The notes below the pieces were generated by a model that saw only the letters and a program-made list of their open reading frames with translations, searched no databases and was not told where the DNA came from. Shown here in pieces: positions 1 through 8,244 of a stretch of DNA of 64,000 bases (the stretch's first letter is position 1; each line of letters starts with the position of its first letter). A program made the translations under genes and the position numbers. The stretch spans positions 310,001-374,000 of the forward strand of contig NZ_JABVCF010000003.1 in NCBI RefSeq assembly GCF_014595955.1, written 5' to 3'. Origin of the DNA: Pseudaminobacter soli (ex Zhang et al. 2022). GTDB taxonomy: Bacteria; Pseudomonadota; Alphaproteobacteria; Rhizobiales; Rhizobiaceae.

Positions 1-390
1 CGCCCGAGCCATGCCGTAGGCTATGGGATAGCCGACCAGCAAAGTCAGCAAGGTCGAGACCGCCGCGATAAAGAGGCTGGAAACATACGCCCTGAAATAG
101 AGCGCATCCTCAGTGAGCCAGACGTAATTGTCGAAGCTCAGATCTCGAACGCTCTCCAGGAAATTGTCGAAGCCGAACACCGGGGTGTAGGGCGGCATCG
201 ATATCGCCGTCTGCGAGAGCGAGATCTTGAAGACGATTGCGAACGGAACGAGGAAAAAGAACAGCAGCCAGAGATAAGGGACGATGATCACGAGCCGGTT
301 CGTGATCGCACCCAGGATCGAGCGCCCCATGCCCGAAGTCTCGGATTGGACCGACCCCACGCTAGCTGTATTCGCGGTCGTCTCTGCCAT
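1..390 (-). CDS. potH: Polyamine ABC transporter permease, PotH/PotB type (partial, C-terminus outside window)
   Basis: The first 130 residues are present, starting at the ATG at 390; the rest lies beyond the left edge. After a short polar leader the protein has a strongly hydrophobic segment (VIIVPYLWLLFFFLVPFAIV) followed by a periplasmic-type loop with DNFL and DNYV motifs, as in PotB/PotH spermidine/putrescine permeases. It would form the inner-membrane channel with a second permease expected further left. It is the third gene of the operon potF-potG-potH, with its ATG only 8 nt after the potG stop, so it should be co-transcribed with the binding protein and ATPase. The family assignment is good; substrate preference (putrescine or another polyamine) is inferred from potG and potF. 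Confidence 0.85.
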   Translation of the reverse strand, partial: MAETTANTASVGSVQSETSGMGRSILGAITNRLVIIVPYLWLLFFFLVPFAIVFKISLSQTAISMPPYTPVFGFDNFLESVRDLSFDNYVWLTEDALYFRAYVSSLFIAAVSTLLTLLVGYPIAYGMARA

Positions 391-398
391 GACGAATC

Positions 399-1538
399 CT
401 AGCGCGTCAGGATGACGCCGGCGTCGGGCCGGAAGGATATCCAGGCGCGGTCATGCCAGGTCAGTGGGTCCTGAACGACCCGCGAAGCGTTCAACGAGGT
501 CGTCTTCACCATCTGCCCGTTCGCCAATCTGACGTTGTAGACGGTCATGTCGCCGAGATAGGCGATGTCATAGATCTCGCCTTCGGCGGCATTGAGCCCA
601 TCGGCCGGCGGCCGCGACGACACGGCGATCTTTTCCGGACGGATAGCGAAGGCCACCTGCGTTCCGGCCGGCACGTTCGCACCGCTTTCCGAGCGGATCA
701 CCATGCCGTCGGCAAGCCTGATCTCGGTGCCGTTGCCGTCGTGGCGGGCGAGCGTGCCCTCGAACATGTTAATGTTGCCGACGAAGCTCGCCACGTAGCG
801 AGAGCCGGGAGCCTCGTAGATCTCGGCGGGCGTGGCGACCTGCATGACTTCGCCTTTCTCCAGGATGGCGATGCGGTCGGCCATCGTCATGGCCTCCTCC
901 TGGTCATGCGTGACGATCACGAAGGTAAGCCCAAGATTCTGCTGCAGGTCCATCAGTTCGAACTGGGTCTCTTCACGCAGCTTCTTGTCGAGTGCTCCGA
1001 GCGGTTCGTCCAGCAGCAGCACCTTCGGCCGCTTCGCCACCGAGCGGGCAAGCGCGACACGCTGGCGCTGCCCGCCGGAAAGCTGGTGCGGCTTGCGCTT
1101 GGCGAACTGGGTCAACTTGACGAGCTTCAGCATCTCGGCGACGCGCTGCGCGATCTCGGGCTTCGCCATGCCTTCCTGCTTGAGCCCGAAGGCGACGTTC
1201 TGTTCCACCGTCATGTGCGGAAACAGCGCGTAGGACTGGAACATCATGTTCACGGGGCGGCGGTAGGGCGGAATGCCACGCAGGTCTTGCCCGTCGAGCA
1301 GAATGCGCCCGGCGGTGGGATCGTCGAAGCCGGCGAGCATCCGCAGAAGCGTCGACTTCCCACAGCCGGAAGCGCCCAGCAAGGCGAAAAACTCGCGCTC
1401 ATAGATCGACAGCGACAGGTTGTTCACCGCAGTGAAGTCGCCGAACCGCTTCGTGACATTCTCGAAGACAATGTAGGGCCTCACCTCGGGATCGGCCCAA
1501 GGCGCAAAGTCCCTGCGGATGCTTCCAAGTGATTGCAT
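399..1538 (-). CDS. potG: Putrescine/polyamine ABC transporter ATP-binding protein PotG
   Basis: ATPase of 379 residues driving polyamine import at the cytoplasmic face. Walker A GASGCGKST lies near residues 55-63, the LSGGQ signature near 153-157, Walker B LLLDEP near 174-179, and the switch histidine is in VTHDQEE. A C-terminal TOBE-like regulatory domain follows. Long stretches match my memory of E. coli PotG (PPYRRPVNMMFQSYALFPHM, FAKRKPHQLSGGQ). The ATG at 1538 (MQSLGS) is preferred over an upstream start at 1589 because the latter would run through the hairpin separating it from potF. The gene sits between potF (upstream) and potH (downstream). Confidence 0.93.
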   Translation of the reverse strand: MQSLGSIRRDFAPWADPEVRPYIVFENVTKRFGDFTAVNNLSLSIYEREFFALLGASGCGKSTLLRMLAGFDDPTAGRILLDGQDLRGIPPYRRPVNMMFQSYALFPHMTVEQNVAFGLKQEGMAKPEIAQRVAEMLKLVKLTQFAKRKPHQLSGGQRQRVALARSVAKRPKVLLLDEPLGALDKKLREETQFELMDLQQNLGLTFVIVTHDQEEAMTMADRIAILEKGEVMQVATPAEIYEAPGSRYVASFVGNINMFEGTLARHDGNGTEIRLADGMVIRSESGANVPAGTQVAFAIRPEKIAVSSRPPADGLNAAEGEIYDIAYLGDMTVYNVRLANGQMVKTTSLNASRVVQDPLTWHDRAWISFRPDAGVILTR

Positions 1539-1564
1539 GATGCGGATTTCAGCTCGAAAGAAGC

Positions 1565-1587
1565 GGCCCCGGCACGAGGCCGGGGCC
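1565..1587. promoter_or_regulatory. GC-rich inverted repeat between potF and potG
   Basis: The arms GGCCCCGGC (1565-1573) and GCCGGGGCC (1579-1587) are perfect complements with a 5-nt loop. The element begins 6 nt after the potF stop codon and lies upstream of potG. No T-run follows, so it is more likely a transcript-stabilising or attenuating hairpin than a full terminator; this role is inferred. Confidence 0.6.
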
Positions 1588-1593
1588 ATATGA

Positions 1594-2691
1594 TCACTGG
1601 CCCGTAACGATCTTCGTCCACGAGCGCGTTATCAGGCGCTGCGTCTTCGGATCGTAGGGCGCAACGGTGAACAGGTTTGCCATAGTCGCTTCGTCCGGGT
1701 AGATCGCCGGATTATCTAGGATTTCCTTGTCGATGAACTGCTGCGCCGCCTTGTTGCCGCTCGCGTAGAACACGTAGTTCGAGGCCTTCGCCGACACTTC
1801 CGGCTTCATCATGTAGTTCATGAACTCGAGCGCCTCAGCAACATGCGGAGCGTCGGCCGGGATTGCCATCTGATCGAACCACATCTCGGCGCCTTCCTTC
1901 GGCACCACATAGTCGACCTCCACCCCTTGGCCAGCTTCCTCCGCACGATCGCGCGCCTGGAACACGTCGCCCGACCAGCCCACAGCCAGGCAGATGTCTC
2001 CGTTGGCAAGTGCGTTGATGTACTCGGAGGAGTGGAATTTCCGGATATGCGGGCGGATTGCCATCAGCACCTCTTCGGCCTTGGCAAAATCCTCGGGCGA
2101 CTTCGCTTCCGGGTCCATGCCGAGATACTTGAACAGACTCGGGAAGATGTCCGTGGGCGAGTCAAGCACGTAGACGCCGCAGCCGGCCAACTTCGAGACG
2201 TTCTCCGGCTTGAAGAGGACATCCCAGCTGTCGATCTCATCGACGCCCAGTGCTTCCTTCACCTTCTTCTTGTTGTAGCCGAGGCCGACGGTGCCCCACA
2301 TATAGTTAATGGAGTACTCGTTGCCGGGGTCGTACTTGGCCGTGCGCTCGGTGATGACGTCCCACATGTTAGAGAGGTTCGGCAGCTTGGACTTGTCCAG
2401 CTTCTGGAAGACGCCGGCCTCGATCTGGCGGGCAAGGAAGTTCGCGGTCGGCACGACGACGTCATAACCGCTGCCGCCAGCCAGAAGCTTGGTTTCCAGG
2501 ATCTCGTTGGAATCGAAGACGTCGTAGACGACCTTGATACCGGTCTCCTTGGTGAAGTCTTCTAGAATCGAGCTGTCGATGTAATCCGACCAGTTGTAGA
2601 CGTTTACGACACGTTCCTGGGCAGAGGCGCCAACGGTCAGCGACATGAGGATGGCCGCCCCGGCGGACATCAAGAACGTATTTCGTGTCAT
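1594..2691 (-). CDS. potF: Polyamine ABC transporter substrate-binding protein PotF
   Basis: Periplasmic binding protein of 365 residues. The ATG at 2691 has a GGAGAAG ribosome-binding site and opens a classical signal peptide (MTRNTFLMSAGAAILMS..., predicted cleavage after GASA). The mature protein begins with VVNVYNWSDYID, the hallmark start of PotD/PotF proteins, and carries family blocks such as YDVVVPT, YMWGTVGLGYN and AVGWSGD. The MWFDQMAIP region contributes to ligand binding in this family. It is the first gene of a polyamine import operon, and its product would supply putrescine to the puuA/puuB-type enzymes encoded 6-8 kb away. Confidence 0.93.
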   Translation of the reverse strand: MTRNTFLMSAGAAILMSLTVGASAQERVVNVYNWSDYIDSSILEDFTKETGIKVVYDVFDSNEILETKLLAGGSGYDVVVPTANFLARQIEAGVFQKLDKSKLPNLSNMWDVITERTAKYDPGNEYSINYMWGTVGLGYNKKKVKEALGVDEIDSWDVLFKPENVSKLAGCGVYVLDSPTDIFPSLFKYLGMDPEAKSPEDFAKAEEVLMAIRPHIRKFHSSEYINALANGDICLAVGWSGDVFQARDRAEEAGQGVEVDYVVPKEGAEMWFDQMAIPADAPHVAEALEFMNYMMKPEVSAKASNYVFYASGNKAAQQFIDKEILDNPAIYPDEATMANLFTVAPYDPKTQRLITRSWTKIVTGQ

Positions 2692-3026
2692 GATCTTCTC
2701 CTTCCCCTTCGGGCAATCAATGGCCGGATCGGCGTCCCGTATGCTTAAAAGACTATTGATGACGGGACGATGCAGCAAGCGCTATCATCTGCTCGTGCCA
2801 CGCCGACGACTTCGCAAATGTGACAAATGAAATCGGCCGTCCAGAAGCCTGGCTGGGATTTCCCCTGCCAAACGGCTCTGGTGATAAGCTGGCATCCAGC
2901 AGGCAGGACCGCAGGCAATCAAAACTCGCCTGCCCACGATCCCGACACAGCACTGCTCCGACCCCACACGACTCCCCCTGCCCTTTGATCGCCGATCTGC
3001 AAAGTTTGGCGCTGCATTCGAAGCTG
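2692..3026. other. Intergenic region upstream of potF, no gene seen
   Basis: This 335-bp stretch holds the potF leader and presumably its promoter, reading leftward. Apart from a locally A+T-richer patch around 2748-2760 I see no convincing promoter, operator or RNA structure. The short reading frames here have no family resemblance and no good ribosome-binding sites. Confidence 0.5.
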
Positions 3027-3971
3027 TCAATGGGGAGACGGAATGCCCGTCACTCCCGGACGGGATGGGCGCGGCTTCCTTGCGAACTGCATGCCGATAT
3101 GGACGAGCAGGGCGGCGAACACGACGGTTCCGCCCACGATGGTGCGAAGCGAGGGGACCTCTCCATGGATCAGCCAGACCCAGACCGGGCCAGCGATCGT
3201 CTCGAAGGTCCCAAGCAGCGCGGCGATCGAGGCAGGCACCAGGCGCGCGCCGCTGGCGAACAGCGCCATGCCGAGACCGAGATTGAGCGCGCCGAAGGCG
3301 AAGAGCAGTCCGACGTCCACAAGCCCGACCGCCAGCGGTCCCGACAGCATGAACGCCACCAGGCAAGCGGCAATGGTGCCGAAACAGACGGCAGACGTCA
3401 TCCTGACTTCCGAATAGCGTCGGGTGACCACGGTCGCCACGGCGAAGGAACAAGCGATCGTCACAGCCAGCATGTCGCCGAGCGGCGAGACGATGCCGCC
3501 GAAGGAGCCGGAAACCATGATGGCGACACCGGCGAGCACGGCCGCGATCGCCGCCCAGGTGGTCCGAGAAACGCTCTCACGAAAAAGGATCCAACCGAGC
3601 AGGGCGGCGAGGAGCGGCACGCCCGCATTGATCAGCATGACATTGGCGACAGTCGTATAGGCGATCGCCAGCACGAAGCAGGTCGAGGCCGAGGCGAAAC
3701 ACAGGCCGACAATGACGCCCGGCACCCCCATCGCCCGGAACTGGAGAGCCGTGCCGCGCGGTCCGTCACGGACCAGCAGGAAACCGACGAGGAAGAACGC
3801 GGCGAACAGAGAGCGCCAGAACACCACCGTCCAACTGTCGTCGACCTCCAGGAAGCGGGCGATCGCACCGCCCGTGCTCCACACGAAGGCCGACAGGAAG
3901 ACCAGTAGAAGTCCGAGCCTCTCGTCGCGCTGCTTAACGCCGATATCGATAGCGGGACTCTGAACGGCCAT
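3027..3971 (-). CDS. DMT-superfamily (EamA) transporter
   Basis: Inner-membrane protein of 314 residues with about ten hydrophobic segments arranged as two EamA repeats. The first repeat starts LLLVFLSAFVWSTGGAIARFL and the second begins near AVTIACSFAVATVVTRRY. The ATG at 3971 (MAVQSPAID) is preferred because GGGGAAGGA lies 5-8 nt upstream. EamA proteins export or exchange small metabolites such as amino acids; no substrate can be deduced. It is transcribed in the same direction as potF but 335 bp upstream of it, so it is probably a separate unit. Confidence 0.85.
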   Translation of the reverse strand: MAVQSPAIDIGVKQRDERLGLLLVFLSAFVWSTGGAIARFLEVDDSWTVVFWRSLFAAFFLVGFLLVRDGPRGTALQFRAMGVPGVIVGLCFASASTCFVLAIAYTTVANVMLINAGVPLLAALLGWILFRESVSRTTWAAIAAVLAGVAIMVSGSFGGIVSPLGDMLAVTIACSFAVATVVTRRYSEVRMTSAVCFGTIAACLVAFMLSGPLAVGLVDVGLLFAFGALNLGLGMALFASGARLVPASIAALLGTFETIAGPVWVWLIHGEVPSLRTIVGGTVVFAALLVHIGMQFARKPRPSRPGVTGIPSPH

Positions 3972-4227
3972 ATTCCTTCCCCGCACGTGCGCAAGCGCCG
4001 GATGTCCCGGCCCGAACAAGGCCTAGCGAACGGAGATGCACCGCGCCTGATCCAGCGAGGTCGTGCGGTTGTGGCAAAAGTCGCCTCGGTTTTCTGGTCG
4101 CGGTCCATACGACTTCTACACCTTCGAGCAGAACCCCGATGTCGCACGAAGCGCAATGGTCATAGATGGCCGAAGGGACTTGGCTCGGATCGTTGATCCA
4201 GAGGAACGACTAGGTCGCTCTATCGCC

Positions 4228-5676
4228 TCACTGAAAATCGAATGCGCTCAACCCGGTCACCATCTCGTCCAATCCCAGCGGACGGGTAACCGGCGGCTCG
4301 GCGCGGGCGAGGCACCCGGTTCGCTCGCACAGGCGGCATGCGGGACCGATCGGCGTCGCAGGCATGCTTGCCGCCTTTCCGAGCGAAGCCGAAGGAATGC
4401 CAGGCAGGGCCGTGCCGTAGACGATCTCATCCTTGAAGCCGATATCGCAGCCGAGAAGCAACGCCGTGCGGCGCGGCCGTTCGTTGAAGGCGCCCTGCGG
4501 CCCTTCGAGCGTGCGGGCGATGGTCAGGAATTCGGCACCGTCCGGCATCTCGACCGCCTCGACAAGGATCTGGCCGGGCTGACCGAAGGCGGCATGGACC
4601 GCAAGCTTCGGACACTCCCCGCCAAAGCGGCTGTGGGGAAAACCCTGAGCGCCGGCCTTGCGGAAGCGATGGCCGGCATTGTCGATCTCCAGCATGAAGA
4701 ACGGCACGCCGGATGCCCCCGGGCGCTGCAGCATGGTGAGCCGATTGGCCGCCTGCTCGAAGGAAACGGAGAAGCGGGAACGCAAGACGTCGATGTCGTA
4801 GCGGGCGCGCAGGGCCGCGGCCTGAAATGCCGGATAGGGCATCATCAGCGCATGCGCGGCGTAGCGGCCGAGATCGAAACGGGCCAGCCGGCGGGCTTCG
4901 TCGGACGACAAGCGGAAGGCCTCGATCTCGGCCGCGACGGCCACGCTCATGCGCAGCAGGCATGCCTCCGTCGCGACTTCGCGAAGCTGATCGAAGGGTG
5001 AAAGCCGCTCGGACAGGAACAGCCGCTGCGAGTGACGATCGTAGCGGCGACGCCAATTCGGCATGGTGGCGACGGGCAGCACCTTGACCACGATGCCGTA
5101 TTCGCTTTTCAGCCAGGCCTTCAGCGCGCCGAAAAGATCGTCGCCCGCATCGAGCAGCCTGCTGAACGCCTCGGCTTCCTCCTCGATCCCCGGGAAATGG
5201 TTGGGGCGCCGCTCGAATGCCTCGCGCACCTCGTCGATCGGCAGACGTGCCGCGGCAACCGCGGTGCCTCGCCCTTCCCGCGCCAGAAGTTCCGAAAGAT
5301 CGGAAAGCCGCCCCGCCTGTTCGCGATAGGCGCGATAGAGTTTTACCATCGCGGCCGAGGCGTTCGGCGCGACCTCAGATAGTTCCAGCAATTCCTGCTC
5401 GCCCGGCAATTCTCCTGCAAGCAGCGGATCGGAAAACACCTCGCGCAGCGCGGCGACCGCACCCTTGCTTTCGGCATGAAGCTCCTGCGGCTCCACTTTG
5501 TAGACCGAAGCAAGCCGCAGGATGAGTTGCACGGTCAGCGGCCGCTGATTGCGTTCGATCAGGTTGAGATAGGACGGCGATATGCCAAGCCCCTCCGCCA
5601 TTGCCGTCTGGGTCAGGCCCTTGGCTTGCCTGATGCGGCGGATGCGGGGGCCGGCGAAGATCTTCGGATCAGCCAT
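4228..5676 (-). CDS. ScfR/RamB-type short-chain acyl-CoA-responsive transcriptional regulator
   Basis: The 482-residue protein has an N-terminal Cro/C1 helix-turn-helix at about residues 8-62 (IRRIRQAKGLTQTAMAEGLGISPSYLNLIE), an IrrE-like central domain with helix REVATEACLLRMS, and the C-terminal domain of the short-chain fatty-acyl regulators ending in CRLCERTGC. Family members such as RamB and ScfRs sense acyl-CoA/acetate status and control isocitrate lyase and related genes. The gene is divergent from aceA and shares a roughly 210-bp promoter region with it, which fits direct control. The ATG at 5676 is chosen; a TTG two codons upstream is an alternative. Confidence 0.88.
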   Translation of the reverse strand: MADPKIFAGPRIRRIRQAKGLTQTAMAEGLGISPSYLNLIERNQRPLTVQLILRLASVYKVEPQELHAESKGAVAALREVFSDPLLAGELPGEQELLELSEVAPNASAAMVKLYRAYREQAGRLSDLSELLAREGRGTAVAAARLPIDEVREAFERRPNHFPGIEEEAEAFSRLLDAGDDLFGALKAWLKSEYGIVVKVLPVATMPNWRRRYDRHSQRLFLSERLSPFDQLREVATEACLLRMSVAVAAEIEAFRLSSDEARRLARFDLGRYAAHALMMPYPAFQAAALRARYDIDVLRSRFSVSFEQAANRLTMLQRPGASGVPFFMLEIDNAGHRFRKAGAQGFPHSRFGGECPKLAVHAAFGQPGQILVEAVEMPDGAEFLTIARTLEGPQGAFNERPRRTALLLGCDIGFKDEIVYGTALPGIPSASLGKAASMPATPIGPACRLCERTGCLARAEPPVTRPLGLDEMVTGLSAFDFQ

Positions 5677-5886
5677 TGTCAAACGCTTTTACATCTCTGC
5701 CAGACCTCTGATCCTGTGTGATATTTTACAACTTCACAAGCCACACCGTCAAAGGCCTCACAGGTTTTCCCGAATTCCGCTCCAGGATTCCGCCCAAACC
5801 CTAGCCTTCTTCGCACTGCAATGTAAATCCTGTCACAGACGCCATGGCGCACGCCAATGGATCGGCAACAGCGGAGAGAACCAGAG
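5677..5886. promoter_or_regulatory. Divergent scfR-aceA control region with three TTTTACA-type motifs
   Basis: This intergenic region separates the regulator from aceA. It contains TTTTACA at 5687-5693 and 5724-5730 and the inverted form TGTAAAT at 5822-5828. Their position next to the regulator start and upstream of aceA makes them candidate operator half-sites, but no binding consensus is known to me that matches exactly. Promoter elements for aceA are not obvious. The region is A+T-richer than the flanking genes. Confidence 0.45.
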
Positions 5887-7197
5887 ATGACAGACTTTTA
5901 CAACCTTGTCCCGTCGGCGCCGGAAGGCCGGTTCGAGGGGATCGAGCGGCCCTACTCGCCCGAGGACGTGGCGCGGCTGCGCGGCTCCGTGCAGATCAGG
6001 CACACCTTGGCCGAAATGGGCGCCAACCGGCTGTGGAAGCTGATCCGGGAGGAGGACTTCGTCAATGCGCTGGGCGCGCTCTCGGGCAACCAGGCCATGC
6101 AGATGGTGCGCGCCGGCCTGAAGGCGATCTATCTCTCGGGCTGGCAGGTAGCTGCCGACGCCAACACGGCCTCGGCCATGTACCCCGACCAGTCGCTCTA
6201 TCCCGCAAATGCCGGGCCGGAACTGGCGAAGCGCATCAACAAGACCTTGCAGCGCGCCGATCAGATCGAGACGGCCGAAGGCAAGGGCTTGTCGGTCGAC
6301 ACCTGGTTCGCGCCGATCGTGGCGGATGCCGAAGCCGGCTTCGGCGGGCCGCTCAACGCCTTCGAGATCATGAAGGCCTATATCGAAGCCGGCGCTGCCG
6401 GCGTACACTTCGAGGACCAACTCGCCTCCGAGAAGAAGTGCGGCCACCTGGGCGGCAAGGTGCTGATCCCGACCGCAGCCCATATCCGCAACCTCGATGC
6501 CGCCCGCCTCGCAGCCGATGTCATGGGCGTGCCGACGCTGATCGTGGCGCGCACCGACGCGGAAGCCGCGAAGCTGCTCACCTCCGACATCGACGAGCGC
6601 GACCAGCCCTTTGTCGACCATGAAGCAGGCCGCACGACGGAGGGCTTCTACCAGGTGCGCAACGGCATCGAGCCGTGCATTGCACGCGCCATCGCCTATG
6701 CGCCGCACGCCGACCTGATCTGGATGGAGACATCGAAGCCCGATCTCGGCCAGGCGCGTCGCTTCGCCGAAGCCGTCCACAAGGCACATCCCGGCAAGAT
6801 GCTCGCCTACAACTGCTCGCCTTCGTTCAACTGGAAGAAGAACCTGGACGATGCGACGATCGCCAAGTTCCAGCGCGAACTCGGCGCCATGGGCTACAAG
6901 TTCCAGTTCATCACGCTCGCCGGCTTCCATCAGCTCAATCACGGCATGTTCGAACTCGCTCGCGGCTACAAAGATCGGCAGATGGCCGCCTATTCGGAGT
7001 TGCAGGAGGCAGAGTTCGCATCCGAAGCCAACGGCTACACCGCGACCAAGCATCAGCGCGAAGTCGGAACCGGCTACTTCGATGCCGTCTCGATGGCGAT
7101 CTCGGGCGGTCGCTCCTCGACCACCGCCATGCACGGCTCGACGGAGCACGCGCAGTTCACGCCCGCGGCCGAAGCGTTCCGACCAGCGGCCGAATAG
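5887..7197 (+). CDS. aceA: Isocitrate lyase
   Basis: The 436-residue cytoplasmic enzyme cleaves isocitrate to glyoxylate and succinate, the first step of the glyoxylate shunt needed for growth on acetate and fatty acids. The active-site motif KKCGH is at residues 183-187, followed by LGGKVLIPT. The substrate loop WMETSKPD, the block [11 protein letters not shown] and the region [17 protein letters not shown] are all present, and length is typical of the short isocitrate lyases. The ATG at 5887 has GGAGAG upstream; an in-frame ATG at 5857 would give ten extra non-conserved residues. It is divergent from the ScfR-type regulator, its likely controller. Confidence 0.97.
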   Translation: MTDFYNLVPSAPEGRFEGIERPYSPEDVARLRGSVQIRHTLAEMGANRLWKLIREEDFVNALGALSGNQAMQMVRAGLKAIYLSGWQVAADANTASAMYPDQSLYPANAGPELAKRINKTLQRADQIETAEGKGLSVDTWFAPIVADAEAGFGGPLNAFEIMKAYIEAGAAGVHFEDQLASEKKCGHLGGKVLIPTAAHIRNLDAARLAADVMGVPTLIVARTDAEAAKLLTSDIDERDQPFVDHEAGRTTEGFYQVRNGIEPCIARAIAYAPHADLIWMETSKPDLGQARRFAEAVHKAHPGKMLAYNCSPSFNWKKNLDDATIAKFQRELGAMGYKFQFITLAGFHQLNHGMFELARGYKDRQMAAYSELQEAEFASEANGYTATKHQREVGTGYFDAVSMAISGGRSSTTAMHGSTEHAQFTPAAEAFRPAAE

Positions 7198-7223
7198 CTC
7201 AACGACAAGCGAGGAAACACATC

Positions 7224-7487
7224 ATGCTCGAGACGCCCGAAAAGACCAAAACGCCCAAGACCAGGGTGAAGGAACGCGCCGAGGAACAGGCCTCGACCAT
7301 GTCCAGTGAGCAGCAGTCAGCGATCCGCATGCTCGCCAACGACCTGCACCGCCTGAACCAGTCGGTGATGAAGGCGGTGGAGGCCGGCGTGTCCGTCGAA
7401 CTGGTGCGCTCGGCCCGACACCACGGCGGCGACGGCAACTGGGGTGATTTGCTCATCCCGGTGGTCGTCACGCAGGCGGAACACTGA
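7224..7487 (+). CDS. Small conserved hypothetical protein downstream of aceA
   Basis: An 87-residue protein starting at the ATG at 7224, with GAGG about 10 nt upstream, 26 nt after the aceA stop and before a terminator, so it is probably co-transcribed with aceA. The N-terminus is polar and lysine-rich (ETPEKTKTPKTRVKERAEEQ); the rest resembles an amphipathic helix (SAIRMLANDLHRLNQSVMKAVEAG) followed by ELVRSARHHGGDGNWGDLLIP. No catalytic motif or membrane segment is seen. I do not recognise a named family; placement suggests a role linked to glyoxylate-shunt conditions. Confidence 0.75.
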   Translation: MLETPEKTKTPKTRVKERAEEQASTMSSEQQSAIRMLANDLHRLNQSVMKAVEAGVSVELVRSARHHGGDGNWGDLLIPVVVTQAEH

Positions 7488-7534
7488 GGGTTCACGAGGG
7501 AAGGCCAACTAAAGACTGACACAGGGCTCAACTC

Positions 7535-7570
7535 AGCGGCGGACCGGACAAGCCGATCCGCCGCTTTTTT
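7535..7570 (+). terminator. Rho-independent terminator of the aceA operon
   Basis: The perfect 9-bp arms AGCGGCGGA (7535-7543) and TCCGCCGCT (7557-7565) enclose a 13-nt loop and are followed directly by a T-run to 7570. The hairpin lies about 48 nt after the small gene behind aceA. Confidence 0.9.
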
Positions 7571-7719
7571 GGCCAAGACAATATTGTGAGGCTGAAGAAA
7601 TTCAGTTTCCGCCCTCGGCCGTTTGCTTTCGATAAACCATAATCCTCTACGGTGGCCTCATATTCATGATCTTCTCGCCTAGTATTCTGGCGAGGGAAGA
7701 CTGGACACGGGTTGCCTGA

Positions 7720-8181
7720 ATGAGTGCGATGCCCTCCGGCCTGGAGGAATGGACGGCTCGAATAGGCGGAGCGGCGGGCGCCGAAGAGGTGCTGACGACG
7801 GATCCCGCGCTTGTGCTCGTGGTCGGCAGGTCGCGCATCAACACGGTTGTCGTGTCGAGGATCGTCGAGCGCTCGGGCCTCCATCCGATCACCGAGCAGC
7901 CGGAAGACGCAGCGCGCTCATTGGCTGCAATCAAGCCCGCTCTCGTCATACTCGACGGCGGCGCGGCGAACGCCGATTGTGACGCGCTCGTTTCACCGCT
8001 GTCGCGCATGCGGCAGGCTGCCGGCCGCATGAAGCCGGCGGTGATCCTGCTATCCACCGGGAACTTCGACGACATCGGCCCGGCGCATGCGGCCGTGATC
8101 GATGCCGTGGTGTCGAAGCCCATCCTTCCCGAAGTGCTGCAGCCGGTCGTCGACAAGCTGCTTAGCAATGCCGACGCCTGA
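7720..8181 (+). CDS. Stand-alone receiver-like protein with degenerate acidic pocket
   Basis: This 153-residue protein reads as an N-terminal extension (about 30 residues) followed by a CheY-like fold: strand LVLVVGRSRIN, helix VSRIVERSGL, strand ALVILDGG with a candidate phospho-accepting Asp near residue 92, strand PAVILLST, and the KPILP loop containing the conserved lysine. In ordinary receivers the first strand ends in two acidic residues that bind Mg2+; here that position reads GR. Phosphorylation-dependent function is therefore doubtful. There is no output domain and no adjacent kinase. The ATG at 7720 is used; ATG at 7729 is possible. Confidence 0.7.
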   Translation: MSAMPSGLEEWTARIGGAAGAEEVLTTDPALVLVVGRSRINTVVVSRIVERSGLHPITEQPEDAARSLAAIKPALVILDGGAANADCDALVSPLSRMRQAAGRMKPAVILLSTGNFDDIGPAHAAVIDAVVSKPILPEVLQPVVDKLLSNADA

Positions 8182-8244
8182 CCCCCTTCCCTTCCCCGCA
8201 TCCGAATGGCTATATCTCAGGCATTCAACGCAAATTGGTGATTG

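Noticed and set aside
453-1532. Long plus-strand open frame opposite potG
   Set aside because: Low-complexity Arg/His-rich translation typical of a reverse-complement shadow of a high-GC gene.
5833-7149. Long open frame antisense to isocitrate lyase
   Set aside because: It is a GC-rich shadow of aceA: no family features, no ribosome-binding site, and the plus-strand gene is unmistakable.
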